From: Bacteroidales bacterium
GTDB taxonomy: Bacteria > Bacteroidota > Bacteroidia > Bacteroidales > UBA932
NCBI GenBank assembly: GCA_017535125.1
Contig: JAFXUS010000064.1
Coordinates: forward strand, 1-20,853
Length of the DNA: 20,853 nt
Reading direction: 5' to 3'
Shown here piece after piece: positions 14,645 through 20,853 of this stretch (the stretch's first letter is position 1; each line of letters starts with the position of its first letter). The position numbers were made by a program, and so were the translations under genes. The notes under the pieces were generated by a model. It did not search any database. It was not told where the DNA came from and worked only from the letters and a program-made list of their open reading frames with translations.

Positions 14645-15049
14645 GTGCAACGCTTGCTTACGATCGCGGCAATCCTCCTGCCCCTGCTCTTCTGCGGACG
14701 CCTCTCGGCGCAGCCCGCGGGCTATGACGTTTTCATCCCCATCAGCAAATACATGGCGCAGGGCAACGCCGACAACCTCTCCGCCTGGTTCGACGACAAT
14801 CTGGAAATCGCCGTGACCAGCCAGAGCAGCAACGCCAGCAAGGCGCAGGCCCGGCAAATCGTCAAGACCTTCTTCGAGAACCACACGCCGCGTTCCTTCG
14901 AAGTCAACCACACCGCCGGACGCGACAACATGAAATATGCCCTCGGAACACTCAACGCAGGTGGGGAGAGTTACTCCGTCACCATTTTCGTGAGCTCCAA
15001 GGGCAAATCCTACAAAATCCAGCAGCTCAAAATTGAGCAGCAGCTGTAG
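14645..15049 (+). CDS. Small secreted DUF4783-like protein
   Basis: 134 residues with a GTG start (GTG CAA CGC). Signal peptide at 1-22 (LLTIAAILLPLLFCGRLSAQ). The mature part of about 110 residues has the pattern ISKYMAQGNADNLSAWFDDN, followed by VKTFFENHTPRSFEVNH and a C-terminal strand pair (YSVTIFVSSKGKSYKIQQLK), resembling small NTF2/cystatin-like folds. I recognise it as the Bacteroidetes DUF4783 type; no enzymatic residues are evident and its role is unknown. It is divergent from rlmH and convergent with efp, with only 9 nt between the two stop codons. An imperfect -7 box GAAATTTG (14623-14630) precedes it. An ATG within the first 20 codons is absent, which supports the GTG. Confidence 0.82.
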   Translation: MQRLLTIAAILLPLLFCGRLSAQPAGYDVFIPISKYMAQGNADNLSAWFDDNLEIAVTSQSSNASKAQARQIVKTFFENHTPRSFEVNHTAGRDNMKYALGTLNAGGESYSVTIFVSSKGKSYKIQQLKIEQQL

Positions 15050-15058
15050 TTTGCAGTC

Positions 15059-15622
15059 TTAGGCGCGGCCGCCGTAGGAACGGTCAGCGGTATTCACGTT
15101 AATCTTTTCGCCCGTCTCGATGAAGAGCGGTACCATCACTTTGGCGCCGGTCTCGAGGGTGACTTCCTTGAGGGCGGAGGTGGAGGCGGTGTTGCCCTTG
15201 ACGGCGGGCTCGGAATACGTGACCTCGAGGGTGACGTAGGTCGGGAGCTCGCAGGTGAGGCAGCGCTCCTCGCCCACCACGAACATCATCTCGACGTGCT
15301 GGCCTTCCTTCATCAGGTCAGCGTTCTCGACGAGGTCCTTCTGGAGCAGGATCTGCTCGTAAGTCTCCTCATGCATGAAGTTGAAGCCGTCCTCCTCGGC
15401 ATAGAGGAACTGGTACGGACGACGCTCGACCTCGATGGTCTCGATCTTCATGCCGGCGGTGAAGGTGTTCTCCAGGATGTTGCCATTCTCCAGGTTGCGG
15501 AGCTTGGTCTTCACGAAAGCGGGGCCCTTGCCCGGCTTGACGTGCTGGAACCAGACGATCTGGCACGGTTTACCGTTGTACTTGAGGAAAAGGCCGTTCT
15601 TGAAATCAGCTGTTGTTGCCAT
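15059..15622 (-). CDS. efp: Translation elongation factor P
   Basis: 187 residues, three-domain EF-P. The protein binds ribosomes stalled on proline runs and speeds peptide-bond formation. Lys32 sits at the tip of the domain I loop in HVKPGKGPAF, the position that receives lysyl-type modification in many bacteria. Domain II (about 65-125) contains FMHEETYEQILL and domain III (about 130-187) contains ALKEVTLETGAKVMVPLFIETGEKINVNT, both diagnostic of EF-P. No modification gene (epmA, epmB, earP) is present in the window, so the state of Lys32 is open. It has its own promoter within the end of ispH and so is probably expressed apart from the dnaX operon. Confidence 0.97.
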   Translation of the reverse strand: MATTADFKNGLFLKYNGKPCQIVWFQHVKPGKGPAFVKTKLRNLENGNILENTFTAGMKIETIEVERRPYQFLYAEEDGFNFMHEETYEQILLQKDLVENADLMKEGQHVEMMFVVGEERCLTCELPTYVTLEVTYSEPAVKGNTASTSALKEVTLETGAKVMVPLFIETGEKINVNTADRSYGGRA

Positions 15623-15663
15623 AAAAATGTTATCTCTAATTGGTTAAATTCCGTATATCCGGG

Positions 15664-15695
15664 CAAATTTAAGGATTTGCCTCAACTATTGCAAA
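15664..15695 (-). promoter_or_regulatory. Promoter of efp
   Basis: On the minus strand TTTG (15695-15692), a 20-nt spacer, and TAAATTTG (15671-15664) give a full match to the Bacteroidetes consensus. Transcription should start near 15659, leaving a leader of about 36 nt. The -33 box overlaps the last codons of ispH. Confidence 0.82.
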
Positions 15696-16573
15696 TTTTT
15701 GATGGCATCGGCCACCTCTTCCAGCAGCCATTTGGGCGTGGAGGTGGCGCCGCATACGCCCACGCTGTCGTCCGGACGGAACCATTCCCGGCGCAGCCCG
15801 GCGGCGGATCCGATGTGCCAGGTGCGGATGTTCGCGCTGCGGCAGAGCTCGCAGAGCACCTTGCCGTTGGAGCTGTCCTTGCCGGACACGAACACGATGG
15901 CGTCGTGCCTGTGGGCGAACTCGGCCAGCTCCCGGTGCCGGGATGCGACCTGCTGGCAGATGGTCTCGTGGACCGTCAGCTCGGCCCCGGCCATCACGGA
16001 GGTCAGGTATTCCCGGACGCGGGCATAGCCCTCCGGGCTCATGGTCGTCTGGGAAAAGAGCTCGATGTCGCGGTAGGGCCGGACGGTGCCGTCGGCGATG
16101 CGGTCGCGCAGCTGGTCCAGGTTCTCGACCACGGTCACGCCGCCGTCCACCTGGCCCACCAGGCCCATCACCTCGGGATGGCCGATCTTGCCGAAGAGCA
16201 CGATCTGCCCCTCCACGGGCGCCAGGCGTCGGCGCGCCTCGCGTATCTTCTTCTGCAAGCCCAGCACGACCGGGCAGGTGCAGTCCACGATCCGGAAACC
16301 CAGTTCCTCCGCCCGCTCATAGACCTTGGGCGGCTCGCCGTGCGCCCGGATCAGCAAGGTCTCCCCCGCCACCGGATCACGCATCTCCCGGAGATCCTCC
16401 GTATCGATGGTCACCATTCCACGCCCCTGCAGGCGTGCGAGTTCTTCTTCGTTGTGTACGATGGCACCGAGGGAATACAGGCGTCCCCCCTGTTCAAGAA
16501 TCTTTTCCGCCGTGCCGATGGCGCGGATCACGCCCCCGCAGAAACCGGAGTTCGGATCAATCTCGACCTGCAT
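15686..16573 (-). CDS. ispH: 4-hydroxy-3-methylbut-2-enyl diphosphate reductase
   Basis: 295 residues. IspH is the last enzyme of the non-mevalonate isoprenoid pathway and converts HMBPP to IPP and DMAPP using a [4Fe-4S] cluster. The three cluster cysteines are visible at Cys12 (SGFCGGV), Cys100 (DCTCPVV) and Cys206 (ETICQQVASRH). The substrate-phosphate loop is the SGKDSSNGK segment near 230-238, and the C-terminus has GVCGATSTPKWLLEEV. ATG 16573 is preferred to earlier in-frame codons because it puts Cys12 at the usual position and has GGGGAG about 9 nt upstream. Longer forms would overlap the end of cmk. It is the last gene of the dnaX-lptB-cmk-ispH operon, 16 nt after cmk. It is not fused to ribosomal protein S1 as in some other bacteria. 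Confidence 0.96.
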   Translation of the reverse strand: MQVEIDPNSGFCGGVIRAIGTAEKILEQGGRLYSLGAIVHNEEELARLQGRGMVTIDTEDLREMRDPVAGETLLIRAHGEPPKVYERAEELGFRIVDCTCPVVLGLQKKIREARRRLAPVEGQIVLFGKIGHPEVMGLVGQVDGGVTVVENLDQLRDRIADGTVRPYRDIELFSQTTMSPEGYARVREYLTSVMAGAELTVHETICQQVASRHRELAEFAHRHDAIVFVSGKDSSNGKVLCELCRSANIRTWHIGSAAGLRREWFRPDDSVGVCGATSTPKWLLEEVADAIKNLQ

Positions 16574-16589
16574 CACGCAATCTCCCCGC

Positions 16590-17318
16590 CTACTTACCGT
16601 CATTCCCGGCTGGACCGGGAATCTCCTCCGGCGCGTCCAGCAGACCGAATTTCCCGCGGATGAGGCCTTCCGCCCACGCAATCTCTTCGGTCAGGCCCAT
16701 GTCGGAATTGTTCAGCTCGAAAGCATCCTCCGCCCGCCGCAGCGGGGAGGTCTCCCGGTGGGAGTCGATATAGTCGCGCTCCTGGAGGTTTTTCATGACC
16801 TCCTCGAAGACGGGCTGCTCGCCCTTGGACACCAGTTCGTCGAAGCGGCGCTGGGCGCGCACCTCGGGACGGGCGGTCATGAACACCTTGATCTCGGCGT
16901 TCGGGAAAACCGTCGTGCCGATGTCGCGACCGTCCATCACGACGCGGCCGGCCGCGGAAAATGCATGCAGGCGCTCGTCCACCCAGCTGCGCACAAAGGG
17001 CACTGCCGCGATCGGGCTGACCTGCGCGGAGACTTCCATCGTGCGGATCTCCTTCTCGATGTTCCGCTCGCCCATGAAGAGCACGGTACCCTGTGCAAAA
17101 TGCAGGTCCAGCTCCTCCAGCGCCTGCTCCAGGGCCGGATCGATGGTATTGTCCGGGGCGATCAGCCCCCGCTCCTGCGCGAACAGGGTCACGCCGCGGT
17201 ACATCGCGCCGGAGTCCAGGTACAGGAAATCGAAGTGTTTCGCAATCAACCGCGCGAAGGTGCTCTTCCCGGTGGAAGAATAGCCATCGACGGCAATGGT
17301 GATGTCAGGAATGCGCAT
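16590..17318 (-). CDS. cmk: Cytidylate kinase
   Basis: 242 residues. It transfers phosphate from ATP to CMP or dCMP. The P-loop is at 12-19 (GYSSTGKS), the CMP-binding region at 35-42 (DSGAMYRG), and the family motif DGRDIGTTVFP at 129-139; the lid region contains RAQRRFDELVSKG and the C-terminal core has SPLRRAEDAFELNNSDM. Typical bacterial Cmk has about 220-230 residues; here a tail of about 17 residues (DAPEEIPGPAGNDGK) extends past the usual end and is encoded by a palindromic repeat at 16602-16622. This suggests that the repeat moved into or replaced the original 3' end. It starts 2 nt after lptB ends, so expression is tied to lptB. Confidence 0.95.
   Translation of the reverse strand: MRIPDITIAVDGYSSTGKSTFARLIAKHFDFLYLDSGAMYRGVTLFAQERGLIAPDNTIDPALEQALEELDLHFAQGTVLFMGERNIEKEIRTMEVSAQVSPIAAVPFVRSWVDERLHAFSAAGRVVMDGRDIGTTVFPNAEIKVFMTARPEVRAQRRFDELVSKGEQPVFEEVMKNLQERDYIDSHRETSPLRRAEDAFELNNSDMGLTEEIAWAEGLIRGKFGLLDAPEEIPGPAGNDGK
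16602..16622. repeat. Palindromic repeat within the 3' end of cmk
   Basis: ATTCCCGG (16602-16609), loop CTGGA, and CCGGGAAT (16615-16622) form a perfect 8-bp stem. The ATTCCC...GGGAAT form resembles widespread palindromic repeats such as Neisseria dRS3; its translated trace HSRLDRES in one plus-strand frame is a familiar signature of such repeats in unrelated genomes. In cmk it encodes the last non-conserved residues. Only one copy is in this window. Confidence 0.6.
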
Positions 17319-17320
17319 AA

Positions 17321-18097
17321 TTACTGTGGTTTAGATTTTTCGTATTCGGCCCGGGCGCGCTCCACGGAGACGGAGCGCTTCAGCACGAAGCCGGAGCCGA
17401 GGTATTTGGTGCGGACGTCTTCGTCGGCGGCCAGCTCCTGCGGCGTGCCCTGCTGCAGGATCGTACCCTCGTACAGGAGGTAGGCACGGTCCGTGATGGC
17501 GAGGGTTTCGCCCACGTTGTGGTCGGTGATGATGACGCCGATGTTGCGGTATTTCAGTTTGGCGATGATGTACTGGATGTCCTCCACGGCGATCGGGTCG
17601 ACGCCGGCGAAAGGCTCGTCCAGCAGGATGAATTTCGGGTCGATGGCCAGGGCGCGGGCGATCTCGCAGCGGCGGCGCTCGCCGCCGGAAAGCTGGATGC
17701 CCAGCGACTTGCGGACCTTGGAGAGGTTGAACTCGTCGATCAGCGATTCCAGGCGCCGCTCCCGCTCCGGACGGGGGATGTCGCGCATCTCCATCACGGA
17801 CAGAATGTTGTCCTCGACGGACATCTTGCGGAACACGGACGCATCCTGCGGCAGGTAGCCGATACCCTTCTGGGCCCGCTGGTACATCGGCAGGCCGGTG
17901 ATCTCTTCGTCATCCAGGAAGACGCGGCCGTCGTTCGGGACGATCTGTCCGGTGATCATGTAGAAGCTCGTAGTCTTGCCGGCGCCGTTGGGGCCAAGGA
18001 AGCCGACGATCTCTCCCTGCTCGACCTCCATCGACACGCCCTTGACGACCGTGCGGACGCCATATTTTTTGACCAGGTTCTCGCAGCGCAGTTTCAT
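17321..18097 (-). CDS. lptB: LPS export ABC transporter ATP-binding protein
   Basis: 258 residues. LptB powers the LptFG complex that extracts lipopolysaccharide from the inner membrane and sends it to the cell surface. Walker A GPNGAGKT at 35-42, Q-loop YLPQ at 81-84, signature LSGGE at 136-140, Walker B ILLDEP at 157-162 and switch His193 (IITDHN) are all intact. The phrases [20 protein letters not shown] and [16 protein letters not shown] distinguish LptB from general ABC ATPases. A short extra C-terminus ([19 protein letters not shown]) follows the usual KYLG end. It lies 6 nt after dnaX and 2 nt before cmk in one operon; LptFG are not in the window. Confidence 0.95.
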   Translation of the reverse strand: MKLRCENLVKKYGVRTVVKGVSMEVEQGEIVGFLGPNGAGKTTSFYMITGQIVPNDGRVFLDDEEITGLPMYQRAQKGIGYLPQDASVFRKMSVEDNILSVMEMRDIPRPERERRLESLIDEFNLSKVRKSLGIQLSGGERRRCEIARALAIDPKFILLDEPFAGVDPIAVEDIQYIIAKLKYRNIGVIITDHNVGETLAITDRAYLLYEGTILQQGTPQELAADEDVRTKYLGSGFVLKRSVSVERARAEYEKSKPQ

Positions 18098-18103
18098 AGG
18101 CGT

Positions 18104-19978
18104 CTATTTGATATCCAGTCCGAGGTCCACGACCAGGTTGCGGACCTCCTCGTTCTTGCTCATCAGGTCTTCCGCCTTCTCGGAAGGCAGATAAATCTTC
18201 TTGCCCTGCTCCTCTTCCGGCACGACCGTCGGCTCGAGGCGGAGGCGGCCGCAGTCCGCGAGGCGGGCGAACTTGCCCTCCAGGTCGCGCAGGATGCGCT
18301 CCTCGATCCACTTCTTCTGGGCCTCGTTGGTCACGGTGAAGGACACGACCTTTCGGCCGTCCTCTTCGCGGAAGCTGAGGTTGGCGTTGGACAGGGCGTT
18401 CGCGAGGCGCGGCTGGCTGGCATACTGCGTCGCCAGTTCCTTCCATTTACCGGCCAGCACGCCGTCTTCCGGCAGTTCCTCCGGCTTCTCCGGCGCCGCG
18501 GCCTTCGCCTCCGCCGCCGGCATCACCTCCGGTTCATCTTCGTCCATCAACGCACTCAAACTCAACGACGAAAGCGACGCGCCGTTCCGGCGCCTTGCTT
18601 TCTGAGCGCCCTTCACCCCCTGCGCCCCCTCAAGGGGGATGGCCGGATGATCGCTATCGCGATCCGGCTCGCTCGCGGGACCGGCAGCAACTTGCGGCCG
18701 ATCCTCTTGCTTGGCAGCCTCCTCCTGCTGTGCGGAGCTGGCAACCTGCTTCGCAGGCGAATCGGCCTTCACCCCCTGCGCCCCCTCAAGGGGGATGGCA
18801 CGCGGAACGCTATCGCTCGCGTGCGCCCTCGCACCGTTTCCGGCAGGGGTAGCAGTACGCGGCTGCACAGGCGCCGCTGCAGGCGTTTGCAGCAGGAACG
18901 CCAGTTTCATTAAGGCGAATTCGATGTGGAGACGAGGGTTCGTCGCGAGACGATAGCCGGCTTCGCAAGACGTCGTGACGCCTAGAGCATCATACAACCA
19001 CTTGACGCTGCAGCGTTCGCCCTGCTCCTTGTAGCGGGCGCGGAGCGAATCCGGCAGGTCCAGCAGGGCCTCAAGACCGCCCGTGCGGCTCACGAGCAGA
19101 TCGCGCAGATGCGCGCTCAGCGCCGCCACGAAATGCTGCGCATTGAAACCCTTCGACAGGATGTCGTCGAAGATCAGCAGCGCCGAGGCGTAATCGCCCG
19201 CCAGGCACGCATCCACCAGCCGGAAACTGAATTCGTAGTCCAGCACGCCCAGGTTCCGGATCACATCCTCGTAATGGATGTCCGTCCCGCAGAAGGCGAC
19301 CGTCTGGTCGAAGAGCGTCAGCGCATCGCGCATGGCGCCGTCGGCCTTGTGGGCAATCACGTGCAGGGACTCGTCGTCCACGGTGATGCCCTCCTTGCCG
19401 GCGATGTCCCGCAGGTTGCGGACGATGTCGCTCACGCCGATGCGGTTGAAATCGTAGGTCTGGCAGCGGCTCAGGATGGTGGGGAGGATCTTGTGCTTCT
19501 CCGTCGTGGCCAGGATGAAGATCGCGTGTGCCGGCGGCTCCTCGAGGGTCTTGAGGAAAGCGTTGAACGCCGACTGCGACAGCATGTGCACCTCATCGAT
19601 GATGTACACCGAATAGCGCCCCACCTGCGGCGGAATCTGCACCTGGTCCATCAGCGCCTTGATATCGTCCACACCGTTGTTGGACGCCGCATCCAGCTCG
19701 TGGATGCAGTACGAGCGGCCTTCGGCGAACGAGCGGCAGGAATCACACTCGCCGCAGGGCTCCAGGTCGGGGCCCGGGTTCGAGCAGTTGATTGTCTTGG
19801 CGAAGATGCGCGCCGCGCTCGTCTTGCCCACGCCCCGGGGGCCGCAGAACAAGTACGCGTGCGCAAGCTGCCCGCGCTGGATCGAGTTCTTGAGGGTCCG
19901 CGCGATGTTGTCCTGTCCGATTAGGGACTCGAAAGAGTCCGGACGGTATTTGCGTGCTGATACAACGTAGTCTGACAT
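18104..19978 (-). CDS. dnaX: DNA polymerase III subunit gamma/tau
   Basis: 624 residues. It is the ATPase of the clamp loader that places the sliding clamp on DNA. Walker A GPRGVGKT at 46-53, zinc-binding Cys65, Cys75, Cys78, Cys81, Walker B VYIIDEVH at 124-131 and the SRC motif at 170-172 identify it. The AAA+ and collar domains end near residue 365. A low-complexity linker of about 110 residues follows, containing two in-frame copies of a palindromic repeat (residues about 385-404 and 437-456, sharing AIPLEGAQGVK). A conserved C-terminal domain (about 475-624, LAGKWKELATQYASQPRLAN onward) ends the protein. No slippery A6G run is seen, so only the full-length form is expected. lptB follows 6 nt later. 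The -7 box ends 6 nt before the ATG. Confidence 0.97.
   Translation of the reverse strand: MSDYVVSARKYRPDSFESLIGQDNIARTLKNSIQRGQLAHAYLFCGPRGVGKTSAARIFAKTINCSNPGPDLEPCGECDSCRSFAEGRSYCIHELDAASNNGVDDIKALMDQVQIPPQVGRYSVYIIDEVHMLSQSAFNAFLKTLEEPPAHAIFILATTEKHKILPTILSRCQTYDFNRIGVSDIVRNLRDIAGKEGITVDDESLHVIAHKADGAMRDALTLFDQTVAFCGTDIHYEDVIRNLGVLDYEFSFRLVDACLAGDYASALLIFDDILSKGFNAQHFVAALSAHLRDLLVSRTGGLEALLDLPDSLRARYKEQGERCSVKWLYDALGVTTSCEAGYRLATNPRLHIEFALMKLAFLLQTPAAAPVQPRTATPAGNGARAHASDSVPRAIPLEGAQGVKADSPAKQVASSAQQEEAAKQEDRPQVAAGPASEPDRDSDHPAIPLEGAQGVKGAQKARRRNGASLSSLSLSALMDEDEPEVMPAAEAKAAAPEKPEELPEDGVLAGKWKELATQYASQPRLANALSNANLSFREEDGRKVVSFTVTNEAQKKWIEERILRDLEGKFARLADCGRLRLEPTVVPEEEQGKKIYLPSEKAEDLMSKNEEVRNLVVDLGLDIK
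18610..18668. repeat. In-frame palindromic element in dnaX, copy A
   Basis: 59 nt. Positions 18610-18643 are identical to 18766-18799 in copy B and contain CCCCC (18625-18629), TCAA, GGGGG (18634-18638). Then GCCGGAT (18642-18648) pairs with ATCCGGC (18662-18668) around a 13-nt loop containing CGCTATCGC. On the coding strand it encodes PDRDSDHPAIPLEGAQGVK. Confidence 0.85.
18766..18824. repeat. In-frame palindromic element in dnaX, copy B
   Basis: 59 nt, exactly 156 nt (52 codons) from copy A. The 34-nt core is identical. The second stem is GCACGCG (18798-18804) with CGCGTGC (18818-18824), at the same positions as in copy A but with four of seven base pairs changed on both sides. The loop again holds CGCTATCGC. 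It encodes AHASDSVPRAIPLEGAQGVK. Confidence 0.85.
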
Positions 19979-19980
19979 AG

Positions 19981-20012
19981 TTTACAAATGTAATGATTTT
20001 TGCTTAACTTTG
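19981..20012 (+). promoter_or_regulatory. Promoter of the secreted protein gene at 20018
   Basis: TTTA (19981-19984), 20-nt spacer, and TAACTTTG (20005-20012) fit the Bacteroidetes pattern with one mismatch in the -33 box. The -7 box ends 5 nt before ATG 20018. It overlaps the dnaX promoter on the other strand, so the two genes may compete for polymerase. Confidence 0.65.
19985..19992 (-). promoter_or_regulatory. Probable -7 box of the dnaX operon promoter
   Basis: TACATTTG on the minus strand (19992-19985) matches TAnnTTTG and ends 6 nt before the dnaX ATG. The expected -33 position (about 20013-20016) lacks TTTG, so the promoter is incomplete by consensus. If used, the mRNA has a leader of only about 2-4 nt. 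Confidence 0.45.
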
Positions 20013-20017
20013 GGCGC

Positions 20018-20791
20018 ATGCGAATCCGTTTGATTCATCTTTTTCTGACACTTCTGCTCCTGGCCGCCGCGCTGCCGGCGTCCGGGCAGGGAAAGATGTA
20101 CACCCGCAAGATGCGCCTGGCGGATTTCCCCACCAAGACCACCAAGATCGTGCTGGAAGGGAACTCCTTCCTGGAACTCGCCCTGCGCGAGGAAATCGCC
20201 GTCCACTGGCGCATCTCCCCCTATGAATTCTGCGACATGGAAGAATACGGACGGATCCGCAACTCGTCCTCCTACTACTTCCTTACGCTCGCCCAGGAAG
20301 AAGGACTCGCCTACCTGATTCTCGAAAAGGGCGGCAAGCCGGACGAGAAGGACCAGCTCAAGAAGCCCTTCGAGGTGGTGCGCATGCCGATTGCCAGCGT
20401 GGACGACCCGACGGGGCGCGAGCTCGTGTTCATGGGCGCCTTCCTGGACATCATCCAGCGCTTCACGGAAGAGGCCATGGTCTCCGATAATGTGGCCTAC
20501 AGCGGCCTGGAATCGGCCAACCGCATCCACCTGCGCGGCCGCACGGTCTATCTCGACCCGGACGCGGGCGACGAGGCCTACCTGCGGGAAGAGCCGGGCG
20601 CCCTGCTCACCATCACCATCGCGCCGGAAGAACCCGGCCCCAGGACCGTCTGCTACAAGATTCTCATCTCGGCCGACACGCACGAACTCCTCTCCTACGA
20701 GCGCAGCCGCTACAAAGAACCCGACGACGCACGCTTCAGCGACGCCGAAGCCCGTCGCTTCGAGCGCCGCGGCGCCACGGTCATTCGCTAG
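20018..20791 (+). CDS. Secreted protein of unknown function
   Basis: 257 residues from ATG 20018. A signal peptide covers about 1-24 (LIHLFLTLLLLAAALPASGQ). The mature protein is mixed alpha/beta, begins MYTRKMRLADFPTKTTKIVL and has a central segment VVRMPIASVDDPTGRELVFM followed by FLDIIQRFTEEAM. A pattern of aromatic and acidic residues (SPYEFCDMEEYGRIRNSSSYYFL) is notable but matches no catalytic motif that I know. It ends in a charged tail (SDAEARRFERRGATVIR). An upstream TTG at 20000 is in frame but overlaps the -7 box and was rejected. It diverges from dnaX with a 39-nt gap and has no partner on its own strand in the window. I do not recognise the family. Confidence 0.8.
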   Translation: MRIRLIHLFLTLLLLAAALPASGQGKMYTRKMRLADFPTKTTKIVLEGNSFLELALREEIAVHWRISPYEFCDMEEYGRIRNSSSYYFLTLAQEEGLAYLILEKGGKPDEKDQLKKPFEVVRMPIASVDDPTGRELVFMGAFLDIIQRFTEEAMVSDNVAYSGLESANRIHLRGRTVYLDPDAGDEAYLREEPGALLTITIAPEEPGPRTVCYKILISADTHELLSYERSRYKEPDDARFSDAEARRFERRGATVIR

Positions 20792-20810
20792 CCGGCAGCG
20801 GAAAAGCGGA

Positions 20811-20830
20811 GCCGGAATTGGTTTTCCGGC
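20811..20830. repeat. Hairpin after the last gene
   Basis: GCCGGAA (20811-20817) pairs with TTCCGGC (20824-20830) around TTGGTT. No T-run follows on the plus strand, so it is a weak candidate terminator for the gene ending at 20791 or a 3'-end stabiliser. Confidence 0.4.
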
Positions 20831-20853
20831 AAACTTGTTCGGAAAATAATTCA

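Noticed and set aside
18610..18824. CRISPR-like or tandem repeat reading of the dnaX repeats
   Set aside because: Only two copies, inside a coding frame, with internal palindromes and no regular spacer array.
17519..18913. Plus-strand open frame of 464 codons over lptB and dnaX
   Set aside because: Antisense to two confident genes; its RPLKGDG-type repeats are just the other strand of the dnaX palindromic elements.
18104..19978. Programmed frameshift in dnaX giving a short gamma form
   Set aside because: No A6G-type slippery run followed by a hairpin was seen in the gene.
1..20853. tRNA, rRNA, insertion sequence, phage or defence genes
   Set aside because: None was recognised on either strand; all long coding frames are assigned to other families.

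Overview
The window looks like a chromosomal segment from a GC-rich member of the Bacteroidales. Evidence: the gene content (ExbB/membrane protein/ExbD/ExbD cluster, DUF4783-like protein, propeller/Y_Y_Y-type regulator, GH95 fucosidase), general scarcity of Shine-Dalgarno sequences, and several promoters of the Bacteroidetes type (TTTG or TTG, about 20 nt, then TAnnTTTG). Genus cannot be fixed from sequence alone.

Layout. 1-2078 (+): an energy-transduction operon, exbB (5' end missing), a four-helix membrane protein, and two exbD genes, closed by an intrinsic terminator at 2101-2129. 2148-4997 (+): asnS, udk and a TonB-like protein. 4998-5320 is the only long gene-free stretch; it holds a palindromic repeat, nested hairpins that share arms, a probable small RNA on the minus strand and the promoter of the next gene. 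5321-8149 (+): a membrane-spanning sensor that joins a periplasmic propeller/Y_Y_Y sensor directly to an AraC-type DNA-binding domain, with no kinase or receiver. It meets tail to tail, with overlapping stop codons, a secreted GH95 alpha-L-fucosidase (8146-10599, -). The fucosidase is the last gene of a minus-strand operon rlmH > large NtrY-like histidine kinase > GH95. 14645-15049 (+): small secreted DUF4783-like protein. 15059-15622 (-): efp with its own promoter. 15686-19978 (-): tightly packed operon dnaX > lptB > cmk > ispH. 20018-20791 (+): secreted protein of unknown function, divergent from dnaX.

Most of the window is housekeeping (translation, nucleotide salvage, isoprenoids, LPS export, replication). 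The accessory part is the sensor/fucosidase pair, which suggests glycan (fucoside) use.

The most unusual signal is in dnaX: two copies of a 59-nt palindromic element lie in frame in the disordered linker. Each has a fixed CCCCC/GGGGG palindrome and a second stem-loop whose loop is conserved while four of its seven base pairs differ by compensatory double changes. Other palindromic repeats lie at the end of cmk, after the TonB-like gene and between asnS and udk. Several promoters sit so close to start codons that the transcripts should be nearly leaderless.
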